A model generated the notes under the pieces. The model saw only the letters and a list, made by a program, of their open reading frames with translations. It made no database searches and was not told where the DNA came from. Positions 38,001 through 49,183 of a stretch of 64,000 bases of DNA are shown here, piece after piece. A program made the position numbers and the translations under genes. Position 1 is the stretch's first letter, and each line of letters opens with the position of its first letter. The stretch is from Pseudofabraea citricarpa. Taxonomy: Eukaryota > Ascomycota > Leotiomycetes > Helotiales > Dermateaceae. The DNA lies in assembly GCA_029641185.1 (NCBI GenBank), contig JAPWGK010000022.1:434001-498000 (forward strand), given 5' to 3'.

Positions 38001-38137
38001 TTCCTGCCTTGTCTTGATTTGATTTTCTTCAGCCTACGACTTGGCGACGACGACCGATGACTCTGACGGCCGATGATGACCGATTGTAACCATGGATTTT
38101 CGGCATCCCGGTACCCTCGGCCTCAGAGGCTCATGCT

Positions 38138-39841
38138 TCATGCCTTGATTTTGCTCCCGTTCGTATGACCAGCGATGCCATTGCTGCCGCTCGTGGGGGC
38201 ACCGTTGTTATCCGGATGAGAGAGCACCAGACCCTTCATGCCATTGGCCGTGCGACTCTTAGCCCCCTTCATGCCGTTATGCGTTCCGTTGAACTGCAAG
38301 TCCTTGATGCCATCATAACCCTCGACGCCCGTAGCCTTCTCGAGTCGCTTCGCAAGATCGTCCGACACCTCACGGAAGATGGCGATCTGACGCTTGATGA
38401 TATCGTCGCTCTTGCAATTGGCCATGTGAGAGCTCACATTCTTGACAAAGCGTTCCTTGGCTGGGCTGTCGAAGACCTGCTCCCACAGCTTGCGCGGGGC
38501 TGTGAAGTCCTCGTCACGGATCTCAGACAGGAAGGTGATGGCGTTCCCCGTAAAGTGGCCATGCAGCCTATCAAGATCTGCCGTGCGCTCACGGAAGCGG
38601 ATGGGCTCGATCGACGAGATGTAGTTTGGGCGCGCGCCCTGGTTGAAGAAGGCCATGGATCCGTCGCGTTGGAAGTTGGCCATGCGGAAGTTGACGCGGG
38701 GCGAGTTGACGGGCAGCTGCTGATAGTTGACGCCTACGCGGTGACGGTGCGCGTCTGCGTACGAGAACAGCCGAGACTGCAGCACAGGGTCGGCCGAAGG
38801 CTCGATGCCCGAAACCATGTGAGCAGGGTTGAAGGCAACCTGCTCGATCTCTGCGAAGTAGTTCTTGGCGTTCTCGTTGAGTGTGAACTCGCCTACGTCG
38901 CGTAATGGGAACTTCGAGTGCGGCCAGACGTGGGTGAGGTCAAAGACGTTGATCTTCGACTGCTCCCACAACTCCTCGGCTTGCTTGGCCGTCATGGTCT
39001 GAACCTGCAGCTTCCATTAGGGGAAGTCTCCCTTCTCAATAGCTTCGTACAGGTCCTTTTGAGAATAGTCGGGTGATTTAGTGGCCGCCTCTTCTTGGGT
39101 GAAGAACCTGGCGCCTTGATTGGAAATCATATGGAACTGACAGTATACCCACTCACCCTTCTTGTTGATCAGCTTTACGGTATGTCCCAAATACCCATGC
39201 ATGTGACGATAGCCGTCCGGGATCCCTCGATCACCCATCAGTATCATAACCTGATGGATAGACTCGGGGTTCTGCGGGAGATAATCCCAGAAGTTAGTCG
39301 AATCGTCGGCTCCTGTGAGATGTGTAGCCGGGTCTCGCTTCTGAGTATGGATGAAGTGTGGGAACTTTGCTGGATCTCTCAAGAAAAATACGGGTGTATT
39401 ATTCGCTACTAAATCCCAGTTGCCTTCATCTGTCTTGAACTTGACTGAAAATCCTCGTGGGTCTCGAGCACAATCATGAGATCCTGACTCGCCTCCTACG
39501 GTAGAGAATCGTACGGTAACTGGACATTCCTTGCCCTCCTGAAACATGTCTGCGAGGCATAGATCTTCGAGGCTGTGAGTCGTCTTGTAGATACCATGAG
39601 CACCGGACCCTTTAGCGTGTACAACTCGTTCTGGGATTCTCTCGCGATCGAAGTGAGAAATCAAGTCAATTAAGTGGAAATCCTGCAAGAGTAGAGGTCC
39701 ATTTTCTCCCATCCGCTGCGCCTCGTATGGGTGTGGCATCGGTACGCCATTGCTAGTTGTATAGATGACCTCCTCAGATGTTGCAGCTCGGTCATCATAA
39801 TAGTTGCGGTACTGGTCTCCAGAAGTCTTGGTTGAAGCCAT
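38138..39841 (-). CDS. Catalase, frame broken by one in-frame TAA
   Basis: A single intronless frame of 568 codons from the ATG at 39841 to the stop at 38138, except for a TAA at 39017-39019 (codon 275). Both halves are in the same frame and both look conserved. The N-terminal half has the catalytic His75 (IPERVVHAKGSG), RFSTVGGE and Asn148 (DLVANNTPVFFLRD). The C-terminal half has WKLQVQTM and the haem-ligand segment RLFSYADAHRHR (Tyr361). The TAA falls between GDFP and the conserved WKL, where relatives have one residue (often Ser), so one base change (TCA to TAA) would explain it. No intron can remove it without deleting the conserved Trp. Haem catalases of this small-subunit type decompose hydrogen peroxide in cytosol or peroxisomes. 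A Gly/Asn-rich tail of about 60 residues is unusual, and no C-terminal SKL is present. It is a pseudogene, a readthrough gene or a sequencing error; the sequence alone cannot tell. Confidence 0.88.
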
Positions 39842-40625
39842 ATCTGTGGATTTTCCTTTGTAGCGTGGGTGTGAACTAGATCAGAGGTTATTTGTTATGC
39901 GACAGAGGAGTATCAGATTGCTCTGCTGTTATACACATAATAGCGTCTACTCGTCAACCATTGACTTTGTCCCCCGCAAATCGAACAAGCAGTCATGATC
40001 TCATTGATGAGCTATGCCGGTGCTGTGATTCGTCAATAGCTTAGACGAAGGTCTTTTAGTTCTCTCGGTCTAGGAACGAAAGGCTGATTGTGACCTAGTA
40101 CGACTCTGTAAGTGTCTAGATTCACCTATTGACCAATAACAATATGAACAAAAGTCGAGGACGGTGCCACTGATGCTGACGATCTGATATGAAGAGACGA
40201 GAAGTTCCCTTGCACATTCTGATGTTGTTTGCGATCGGCAAATGTTGAGGCTCTTCGGCATTGCTTATTTTCGCCTCTCTGATCTCATCAGCATCTTCAT
40301 CGTCGCCGTAGACGGGTTGTACTTGTCATGTTTGTTTCTCCAAACATCTGTGGGGATCAAACATGGCCACGAACCCACGGTCTATGCTTCGCTTGCCTGT
40401 TTGAAGGTGTCGCGGCATCCGTACTTCTGAAGCTCCATGAGGCTCAGAAAGTGTAGACGTGCAACAACAGCGAGCAGGTCGAGGCTGCATTGCTACATCG
40501 TTGTTGTGCAACCTGAACAGTTTTGCTTCTGTCAACTTGCACCTAGAGCAGACGTCCTGGGCTTGCTATGGCGATGCGGGAGGCCGGATCAGGGATGTTT
40601 TGAATCGGCCGGTCGAGCGGCTGGC

Positions 40626-40655
40626 TGTGCTGTGCTGTGCTGTGCTGTGCTGTTT
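40626..40655. repeat. (GCTGT)6 pentanucleotide repeat
   Basis: Six tandem GCTGT units immediately left of a pair of CACGTG boxes. Confidence 0.92.
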
Positions 40656-40671
40656 CGGTGGTCGGTCTCCA

Positions 40672-40715
40672 CGTGATGCGTGTGCTGAGGCACCACGTGA
40701 TTGTTCCCATTGGTG
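40672..40715. promoter_or_regulatory. Paired CACGTG boxes plus CCAAT
   Basis: CACGTG occurs at 40672-40677 and 40696-40701, 24 bp apart, with an inverted CCAAT at 40711-40715. This resembles a bHLH plus CCAAT-binding-complex promoter module. The nearest gene is the catalase, about 0.85 kb away on the minus strand, so linkage is tentative. Confidence 0.35.
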
Positions 40716-43700
40716 GTCGTCGCTTAATCTGGACCCCCTGGGTTGTCAGACCCTGGGAATATCCCGAAGGCGTAGATTAGCTCCTGAACATCGCGCTTGT
40801 CTCGTCGACCTTCCTACTTTACCATGCTAGTATCGGGGAACCGGGCTTTGTCATACGTCGGTAATACCGTGTGCCCACTGTTTCTATGCACCTTTCTTAG
40901 TGGCAGGCTCTTTGCATGGCCTCACGCGAAACTGGACCGAAAGGGAAGCTCAACCACCCTGGGCTAAACCGTCACGGCCACGACCACGACGAGCGGCATC
41001 GTGACGGGCGCGGGAACCTTGCAGACCGAGATCGTCGATACGTGCCGTATTTTCATACTGTACAGTGGTGAACTCGCGTCCCTAGGCCTAGGATGATTGC
41101 AGTGCCGCCATAAGTTGCTAACAACTCCTAGGAACTCGGATGCAAATCCCGGCATGCGGTGATACCCACCATTATCGACGGTTGGTTGTGTTCACTTCAG
41201 CGATACACCCTCTGCATGCCTGCTAGTACGATACTGTACTGTCGTGTACGTACAGTACGGAGGACCTGAGGGAGACGGAGAGGGAGAAGAAAAAGAAGAG
41301 GAGCACATTTGTCATACGATGTCTGCAGCTCCTGCCACCCCTCCGGGAAGATACTTCCAAGGGGAGGGAATCCACATGGGACCTTCGTTCAAGAAAAGAG
41401 TAATGGTTATGCTGGCAAATACCATCGCTTCACGGATCCTCGTCGCCCTGGCCATTCTTGCGAGGGGGAAAATCTCAGTTTGGGTTGTTTGAACATAAAT
41501 CTTATGGCATAGAAACTCCCAAGCCAGGGACTGTTGGCATGAGCGCGAGCCCTGCCACAACCCTTGAATGGATAGAGTTTCACTTCTCCGAACCGGCGTA
41601 CTCAGCTGCTTAATCAGAGTATAACTTGCGCAAGTCATATGCCGCAACTAGAAACAAATGGGCGTCCATCACCCGTGGAGAAATAATCAACGAGGGGGCT
41701 ATGGTCAACCAGTGGTAGGTGGGATAAAAATATAGCATAAGAGATGTTAAGGTTTGGAGGCGTGGGTGCTCCATCCGCGTCTATGCATTTCATCCCATCT
41801 TTTTTGTTCACCAGGCGACAAACGAGAAAGTGAAGAGAACATCTACAACTGAACGAGTTACTATGTCTTTGAAATTGTCTCTACTAGTCTTATCATTGAT
41901 ATCCATCTAGACCAACTCACTAAAAGGTTTTGGGCAAATCTATTGAAGTGTGCTTTCACGGATTTCATAAGCGAAAGCCCCTATCATCATTCCTTCTTCC
42001 CCTAAAACATCACATCCAGTCGTAGATTCCAGTTCTACAGCTCATGGAGAGCTTTGGGTTTAGTGTTCAATCAATATGTATCAGTTCCTTGTAGGCATGA
42101 GCCCGTACTATCTGATGGTCATCGACAGTCTTGCGCCCTAGAGCCCTCAAGGTTCCTAACCTCAGGTTTCGGAATTCGAATTCCATTGATTCGGAGATCT
42201 TCACTATGCTTGATTCCTACTCCAGTTGAAGAAGATATGGTGGTGTACATTTCTGTTGTAGAGATCGCTGGCGGTAAGCATGACAGCCACGACATTTGTA
42301 ATGCAGGCAGTTGTGCTCTGGTACACCGGCCGGTTCAGTGATTCGAATAGATGAGGCACCCACTGGACTAGAGTAGACACTTCACTGTAGCATAGTACTG
42401 TAACATTGCACCCACAGCTCTTCATTGCAAGTCGCATTCTTCCTCACACCTATTATCCTACGATATCCGGCGAAGTGAGGCCACCTCGATCTATAGGCTT
42501 AGCCCTCACTCGGCCTCAACTCGACCGGCTTAGGCTCTTGAATGACGGTACAGAACCCTTTCAATATATTTCCCTCGACTTGCGTGTGTACAAATTAGCA
42601 GTAGGTTGATAGAGGCTTCGATATTTAGCTGACATGTCCACAAAGACGGAGTGAAACTTTACACGAGACTGGTTACTCACTTCTTCAGCTCTAGGCAACA
42701 TATTCCGATGCAGCGCTACAATCCAGTATCTTCAGACATCGTTCTGCAATGAAGGTAAGCCTGTGTGAGATGCTAGAAGAACTGACGAGCGTACTTCAAA
42801 GGTTTCTTCAACTTTCTTGCGTCGTAGAATCCCTTCTTCTCCTTCCAAGCAAGTAGGCATACGACTTACCTCCCCTTCAACCGAACCATCCAGGCTCCTA
42901 GAGCGAGCTACAACGCTGTAACATACGTTCAGGTACTGTGATGACCATGATTCATCTTGGTTGTGATTTTGGGGGCAACTGACAAGTGTGCTTCTAGGAT
43001 TCCTACGACCTAGTACGAACATCTTACATTTTGCGTCCATTTCCCTCACTCTCACCTTATAACAAGGACATCTACACTCCTACCGAAGCATCTATGGCTT
43101 GACAGCGACTCAACTATGCTACAGGGAACAAAGAACTGATAAGCACAGTTCGAGGGGCCATGCAGTATCGTAGAGCATGTTACATTCTACATCTATTGTC
43201 AACACCCTTCAAACAAGGTGGTTCACACTTATATCAAAGCATCAACGATATGATAGCAATTTATATCTGTATCGTGGACAGTAAAGAGTTGATAGCACAG
43301 TTCAAAGGATAGTACAACGATAACGACGAACCTCTTACACTACTACAACCATCTCCCTCCAAAGTGGGACACGCTCATTCAAACCCTCCGACCTCGATTT
43401 CGACATTCTACATCAAGCAATCGCACTACGATTTCATTCTGATCAACCTCGTTCTTCAGTGGTAGTGGCACACGCTGAACTCATAAGTATACGTGAATAC
43501 TTGGAAAGGGGCTGGTTGGCTGACCTTTCCAGGAAGGAGGTATACAAACATACAAGCGACTTTCCCACGGAATTCTCAATCTCCCATTCGTACCTACTCA
43601 CACTCAACCAAGCTGGAAATGCTAACGCATGCAGAGCATAGTTTACTCTCAGTGAGGTCCAAGTACCGAAGATCTGCTCGACGATCAGCAAGCTCAAAGG

Positions 43701-44763
43701 CATTCTTCGGCCTCGCCTCGAAAGAAGCTCCAGCTCCCGCAACCCCAACCCCAACCCACCTTACTTCCACGACGAGACAGCTATCCCGCGACCGCGACTA
43801 CGCCAACCCAAACCAGACCTCCTAGTAGCACGCCAGAGCGCCCACACGCACATACAAAAGAGAGAGCCCTCGAATTTTCCTGCGACGCTACCTTGCATTC
43901 CTGCCGGATAGAAGCACCGAGCTTGAGGCGATGGAGATCTGCTCTTCAGTTGGCGACCGCTCCGGCGCGCTGGGACTAAACCACTCATGATGATGGCTTT
44001 GGCCGCCGCCGCTGCTGGAAATATACACGTATACTTGTTTGATTCGAAGGCGGGTGATGCAGAGATCAGAGTTAGGCGGTGGAAGGAAGCACTCGTGCTG
44101 ATTGTTTTCCGGTGGAAGCGGAAGGCATGCAATGTCTCTAGCAGATGCTACGTCTCTAGAAGATCCTACATCTGATAGGGGTCAAGTGCTGCTATCATAA
44201 TAGAGAGCACGCTGGCTGCTGTGCCTACTTGCTATGCTATGCGATGCGATGCGAAGATGTAAGTCAAGAGAGGATCTGCTGTCTTTTGTCCTGCTCTGCA
44301 TATACATCTCCAATACCTGGAACATTACCAGGTTTGTTGAATGGTAATATAGGTAGGTATGTGATATGCATACAGAAGTAGATACAACTGCAGCTGGGTA
44401 GTTATGTGATTGAGACAAGATCTACATATATTGACGTATGCGATATTTCGTGCCTACAAGGGGAAGGTGTACTTAAGCTCAAGTGATTATCAGTTGAGAA
44501 ATTCATCTTTCTTAGTGATTTTAAACGAATATTATAAAAGTTAACAGCTGTGTTTAAACCGTTGTGTAATTACATAACTTCTAGCGACTATAATCTCTAT
44601 AATATTTATGTTTTTCTTCAGAGGTATATATTACATACCAGCACCTCGGGCTGCTACTATGTGGTGGTTCTGCCCTCATTCATATTCATACTAACACCGC
44701 CCTGCAAGTATTGTTGTTGAATTCCATGGTGTGGTTGCTGAGAAGTATAATTCGGTTGTGCAT

Positions 44764-44930
44764 CTTGTTGTTATTGACATTGTTGTTATCATCAATATTG
44801 CTGTTGTCATCGACATTGCCGTTATCATTGACATTGCTTTTGCCATCAATATCGTTGTTGTCATCAATATCGTTGTTGTCATCAATATCGTTGTTGTCAT
44901 TGGTATTGCTGTTGCTGTTGGGGCTGCATA
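44764..44930. repeat. Minisatellite with 18-bp units
   Basis: An array based on an 18-bp unit, read on the minus strand as GATGACAACAACGATATT. Three near-exact units lie at 44844-44900, flanked by diverged units (GATAACGGCAATGTC-like) down to 44764 and CAACAG runs up to 44930. It sits exactly at the 3' end of the AAA ATPase coding region and supplies that gene's present stop codon. Confidence 0.88.
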
Positions 44931-47900
44931 ATATTGAACTGTCTTGTAATTCCAGACTGATCATTAGCTTGTCCCTGTTGAAATTGAGCAGTTGGCGGTG
45001 GCGGTGGTGAATATATTTGTGATTGTCCAGATCCTGGCACACCCGGATATCCTGTTGCTTGTGGCGGTGGTGGCTGTTGAGCGAATTGTTGCTGTTGTTG
45101 GTATCCTTGCTGTCTCGAGCTGTCCACACTTGAAGCAGCATAGACTGATCCAACACCTCCTACTCCGCCTCCGCCTAATTGAGCAGGCATAATTTGTGGC
45201 GAAAGGTAACTCGACGACTGTGGACGCATAAGCGGATTCTCATACGGATCTCCTCCAGATGATGCGCGTGGACGGTAGTCCGGCGTCGTGGGATAGTAGC
45301 TATTGTTGTAACCTCTGGAACTCGATCGTTGATGCTGCGGCTGCTGCGGCTGTTGCGGCCTCTCACCCGCGCGCAATTGGTTAAATTTCGCCCTGTCCGG
45401 CTCGTACCTGCCTCTGGTGCGGTAGAGATAATCGTCAAATTCATTCGCCGCCATGGTAACCTGTTCAAAGTCCTGGACGAGTAATTCTATTGGCGCTCCA
45501 GGAACCTTGGTGCGGTACCGTGCCAGTGCCATGGCGCTCTGGAAGGCATTCCGAATCTGACGAGCGTTCCAGCCAGTCCCGGGCTTCTTTTGATCCTGGA
45601 TCGAGAAGAGTCGTGTCCCGTAATCGAGGATCCCTTGCTTGTTGCAGATTAGGTTGGGTACCATCTTATAAAGACGCCGTATTTGCATCTCCCACACTTT
45701 GTAGGTCCGGTCTGCGTCTAAGGGTGGATAATAAAGTGCCATGTGGATTCGGGAACGGAAAGCCTCATCGAGCTCTCCGACACGGTTAGTCCTAAATACC
45801 TGTCAGATTCAAAGATATGGATTGGATTTTGACAGGATTATCTTACGTCAGGAATAGTATTCCCTCATAATACTCCAGCGTACGAAGAAAGACTGGAATG
45901 TAAGCATTAGCGAGACTTCCTGATCAAAATCTATCCGTTTCTCATCTCTTACCAGATACAATCCCGTTTCTTGTCATATCTTGGAGTGTACGTTCAGCGA
46001 GAAAGACATCGGCTTCGTCGAGAAGAAGAACACAGTCCCAGGCTTGAGCGAGCCGGAATAGGTTCTGTAGACCTGACTCAACCCGCTCAGCCGTCTCTCC
46101 CAAGGCACCTAATTAATGTTTAGTACTGGCTGGACCGAAAAGAACATTTATAAATCATACCGCAGGTGATTGACAGTAGCGGTTTGCTGTTTGCGTTCGC
46201 AACACATTCTAATATCTCAGCTTTGCTTTAAAATCAATGTACGGTATCTTACCAGCTGTAGAGGTCTTGCCGAGACCTGGTGCTCCGTGAAGAAGGATGA
46301 TCAGACCCCGTCCTGCATCAGTTAGCCTCGTACTTACGAATTCATAATTCCATGGATGTACCTTTATTCCGGACAACATCAAACTCAGGTTCGTTCTTAA
46401 GTTTCATGCTACTGCCTTTAGAAAACTGCCATTCGATCATCGATTGAATCACGTCTCGATAGCCATTTGGAAGTTGTAAATCCGTCAGTGCGTCCTGATC
46501 TGCAGTAATCTTTCTGAGTAGTTCCAACTTAAGAGGAGCTTAGATACGTCAGCTTGCAAACAAAATCACATTGTGTGCAAACAACTCACCCCAGGAACGA
46601 GACTTGAGGACAAACCCAAACACTCTACCAGGCAATAACATCAAGATATCCCCACTTGGGTTTATACCCTGATCCCAGCGTTTCCTTTCGAGATCAAGAG
46701 CTGCTTGGACCGAGAGCCTGTCTTTCTGATCCCATTCGAAGTCTCTACTGATGCTATCGGGTTTCAACCAATCCTGTCCCTCAACCAGTTCTCTCTGTTC
46801 ACTATCGTAGGTATTCTGTACTTCTTGATACTCTCTCGAATTATCACGGCTAAAGGTTGCACGAACGAAACTCGGTTGCCACGAGCTTTGATATTGGAAC
46901 GTCATGCCAAAGTCGACGACGACGGCACTTTCAACGCTCGCAGCTATCTCGGTTCTATCTCCCATACCCATAGAATCTTGGAGGTAAGTACCAGATGGTT
47001 CACGACCGAGCGTCTTGCCGGAATAATATCGATGCTGAACCTTGGTGTGCTCGAGAAACAGCTCTCCCATTTCTCTGAGCTTTGGCTTTGTCTCTAGAAG
47101 TTCGGCGTCGGCGCTCTCTAAGGGATAGACACTGAGCGACCGTATGGGCTGTCTACCGTCGAAGTTGGTGATATAGAATGTGCGCATTACCACACCTAAC
47201 TGCTCCCCGTTGAAATCAATATAGCAGCAATCTAATGCGAAGGAAGATGTATCTCCAAAATCTCCTGACATCTCGTCGTCGTCATAATCTCGTGTATCTT
47301 TCGGCCGTAGATATCTCCTCCCGCCCGTCTTTTGAACGACCTTCCAGATCCGCTGTGTGACTTCCCTCTCGTTGACTACCACGAAACAGCCGGGTTTGAA
47401 AAGGAGCCATAGTTCTTCAAAGCGAACCGAATTTGAGGAGGACATCCGTCCCAATCGAAGCTGGATCGGCTTGAGGAAGATATCGATCACCTGTATCACA
47501 GCTTCGATATGCTTAATCTCAGTTTCGAGATCTGTCATTTCCAGATCAATCTTCTTGCATCTCTCCTCGTCTTTTGTATCTTCCTTTCCCTTCTTCAGCT
47601 GGGCCAGCGAGTTTTCTTGGTCTTTGAGACAGTCCCGGATCGAAAACTCTAAAGAATACAGCATCTTGAAGGGTTTGATGCATACGATTGTCGAGACATC
47701 AGATACGAAGCCCACCTCGTCGCTGCGAGCTATATTCCTCAGCATCTCTTGAATCTGTCTCGAGTTGATCCTGATCCTCTCCGGAAGCCTGTCAAAGTCT
47801 TTGGCTCTAGCAATGAGCTCTTCTGTCGTCTGCACCGGCAAGTCCTTGTTTGCAGAAAGCCAAACCTTCCCGTGTGGGTTGAAAGGCAATGCATCTTCGA

Positions 47901-48480
47901 GGAGAACATCAATCATGGCATACCTGTCAGGCCTGGAGCGGCCTTTATCGACGCAGTATTCCTGCCAGGTCAAGATGCGGACCCCTTCAGGAATCTTTGG
48001 ATCCATATCCAAATCCGGTCCTTCTTTAAGCTTCTCGCCCTCTTTTTCTCCCTTGAGATCTTCTCCCGTTAGTTTGGCAAACCTCGCCTCTAGGAATTTA
48101 ATCCGGTCTTCGAGAACCCATCCGTACTTGTTGGCCTGTTGCCGCCAGTGGTGCGATTTCTTCCTACGCTCCTTGAGACGATCTGTATCGTAGTCACCTG
48201 CCGAAACATTATTTTCTTCCGATGATGTGGTATCGAGATGGAGATCAGCTGCTGCGCGAGTCCTCCTCTTCTTGGGTTTTGGCGACTTTGTGGATCCAGG
48301 TGTGTCGGCTCCAGCGTCGGAAACCTCAGTCGGTGCCGAATCTGGAGCCTCGGGGCTGTTTCCCGTGTCAACAGTTGAATTTTCGCTTGAGGTTGAGGTT
48401 GAGGTTGAGGTTGGAGCTGAAGCCTCGTTCTGCTGATCGTTCACAGCTATCCCAGCCGGTTCTTGTACAGTGGACGACAT
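44897..48480 (-). CDS. AAA+ ATPase, fungal DUF7025-type, Q-rich tail
   Basis: Seven exons: 46590-48480, 46362-46538, 46253-46312, 46161-46208, 45953-46108, 45847-45892 and 44897-45791. Introns are 51, 49, 44, 52, 60 and 55 bp. The total is 1090 residues with every phase consistent, from the ATG at 48480. The N-terminus (1-110) is Ser/Thr/basic and disordered. About residues 140-620 form the regulatory region found before the AAA module in fungal DUF7025 proteins (IRILTWQEYCVDKG, the CCYIDFNGEQLG segment). The AAA core has Walker A GAPGLGKT (699-706), Walker B LLLDEAD (Asp756-Glu757), sensor FLTTNR (792-796) and an arginine-finger segment LDEAFRSR (to 807). A Gln/Pro/Tyr-rich prion-like tail starts near 930. 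Such proteins are poorly characterised fungal unfoldases or remodelers. The tail ends in a minisatellite that appears to have truncated it. Divergent from the STAND-like gene. Confidence 0.92.
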
Positions 48481-49183
48481 GGTCGAATGGAAGGCTTGTC
48501 CTCACAAAGACACTCAGCTACCGGGATGAATATATCGGGACACAATTGTTGTAGATGTAGAGAAGGATGAGCAAGTATGCGAAGATACTGCATCAAATAA
48601 ATAAAGATGGCATTCATACTTCATACCATGTGGGGGCCATGCAGTGAGATCGGACCTGGCACACGAAAACCAACAACGATTGGGCGGTACGGCTCCTTGT
48701 AGATCTTCGGCGGCGCAGTACATGGGGTATGAGCGAACCCCAACCTCCGAAAAAATATGTCCATGATAACACGTTGAAGACAAGAGACGAAATGGCAGTA
48801 ATAAACACCTCTTGTCGATTTATCTTGTCCATGTGTTCATGAATATCGGCAAGCTTCTCCTGTATTTCAAGCACTTCAGCTCAATCAAAAGGTTGAACAA
48901 AAATAATGCCGACTCCTTAAGGATCTCGCTTGCGGCTGGATTCGCTGTGCCATAACTGCATAAGCTGGCTGCACGATATCAGTCATTGGGCCCACAGCTG
49001 CTCACTTTATATCCGGCGGCTGGAGCCTCCACATGACGCGAGTTGAGGGGTGCAAGAGATGCGGCTTTGCGAAAGCCTTTGCCTTCCTACCGATCAGCTC
49101 CAGGTCTGATTTATACTCACCACGAGACAAACAACACCAGGAACTCGTTAAATGTAGTCGGGATTCGGGAGACTTGCCGTAGC
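48481..49183. promoter_or_regulatory. Divergent promoter, AAA ATPase / STAND-like gene
   Basis: 703 bp between two divergent start codons, so it should hold both core promoters. It is not empty: a minus-strand frame with a coiled-coil and a membrane helix lies at 48614-48880 and is listed separately. Confidence 0.6.
48614..48880 (-). other. Small ORF with coiled coil and membrane helix
   Basis: An open frame of about 88 codons closed upstream by TGA. The first in-frame ATG is in ADIHEHMDKINRQ, giving about 70 residues; without an ATG it extends into LEIQEKLADIH. It shows an amphipathic Glu/Lys/His-rich helix, then a hydrophobic span (FITAISSLVFNVLSWTYFF), then a strongly basic stretch (LRRRRSTRSR). 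The pattern is protein-like, but there is no family match, and it could be the relic of a longer gene. Low confidence. Confidence 0.25.

Larger units (their letters stand above)
32657..38137. other. 5.5-kb gene-free region with simple repeats
   Basis: I find no supportable gene. The stretch contains a GGATGGAT repeat (33547-33572), (GAC)9 (33848-33874), a nine-base GATGTCTTC/GATGCCTTT repeat (35035-35097), AGCAGA repeats (37421-37455) and recurrent TACTGTAC/CAGTAC words. An adjacent TGACTCA (36351-36357, a Gcn4/AP-1-type site) and CACGTG (36358-36363) is the only promoter-like cluster noticed. The last 0.6 kb (37500-38100) is AT-rich. The left end must include the orphan-gene promoter and the right end the catalase 3' UTR. 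Confidence 0.6.
39842..44640. other. Gene-poor region upstream of the catalase
   Basis: No convincing gene was found. A catalase promoter must lie at the left end. Two CACGTG boxes (40672-40677 and 40696-40701) and a CCAAT on the minus strand (40711-40715) lie about 0.85 kb upstream of the catalase ATG. A (GCTGT)6 repeat is at 40626-40655. Further right, frames are short; one stretch open for about 105 codons (43328-43641, +) lacks an ATG and any domain. 44400-44640 is AT-rich. Confidence 0.55.

Noticed and set aside
38165..38905. 246-codon open frame on the + strand
   Set aside because: It is exactly antisense to the G/C-ending second half of the catalase, which removes stops from the opposite strand. 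Its protein shows no domain.
43328..43641. About 105 open codons on the + strand ending near 43641
   Set aside because: It has no ATG, no convincing splice acceptor and no recognisable motif. An open stretch of this length is expected by chance in several kb of gene-free DNA.
44686..45156. Asn/Asp-rich frame on the minus strand
   Set aside because: It is the alternative frame of the AAA ATPase tail and its minisatellite, not a separate gene. It is discussed as part of the repeat finding.
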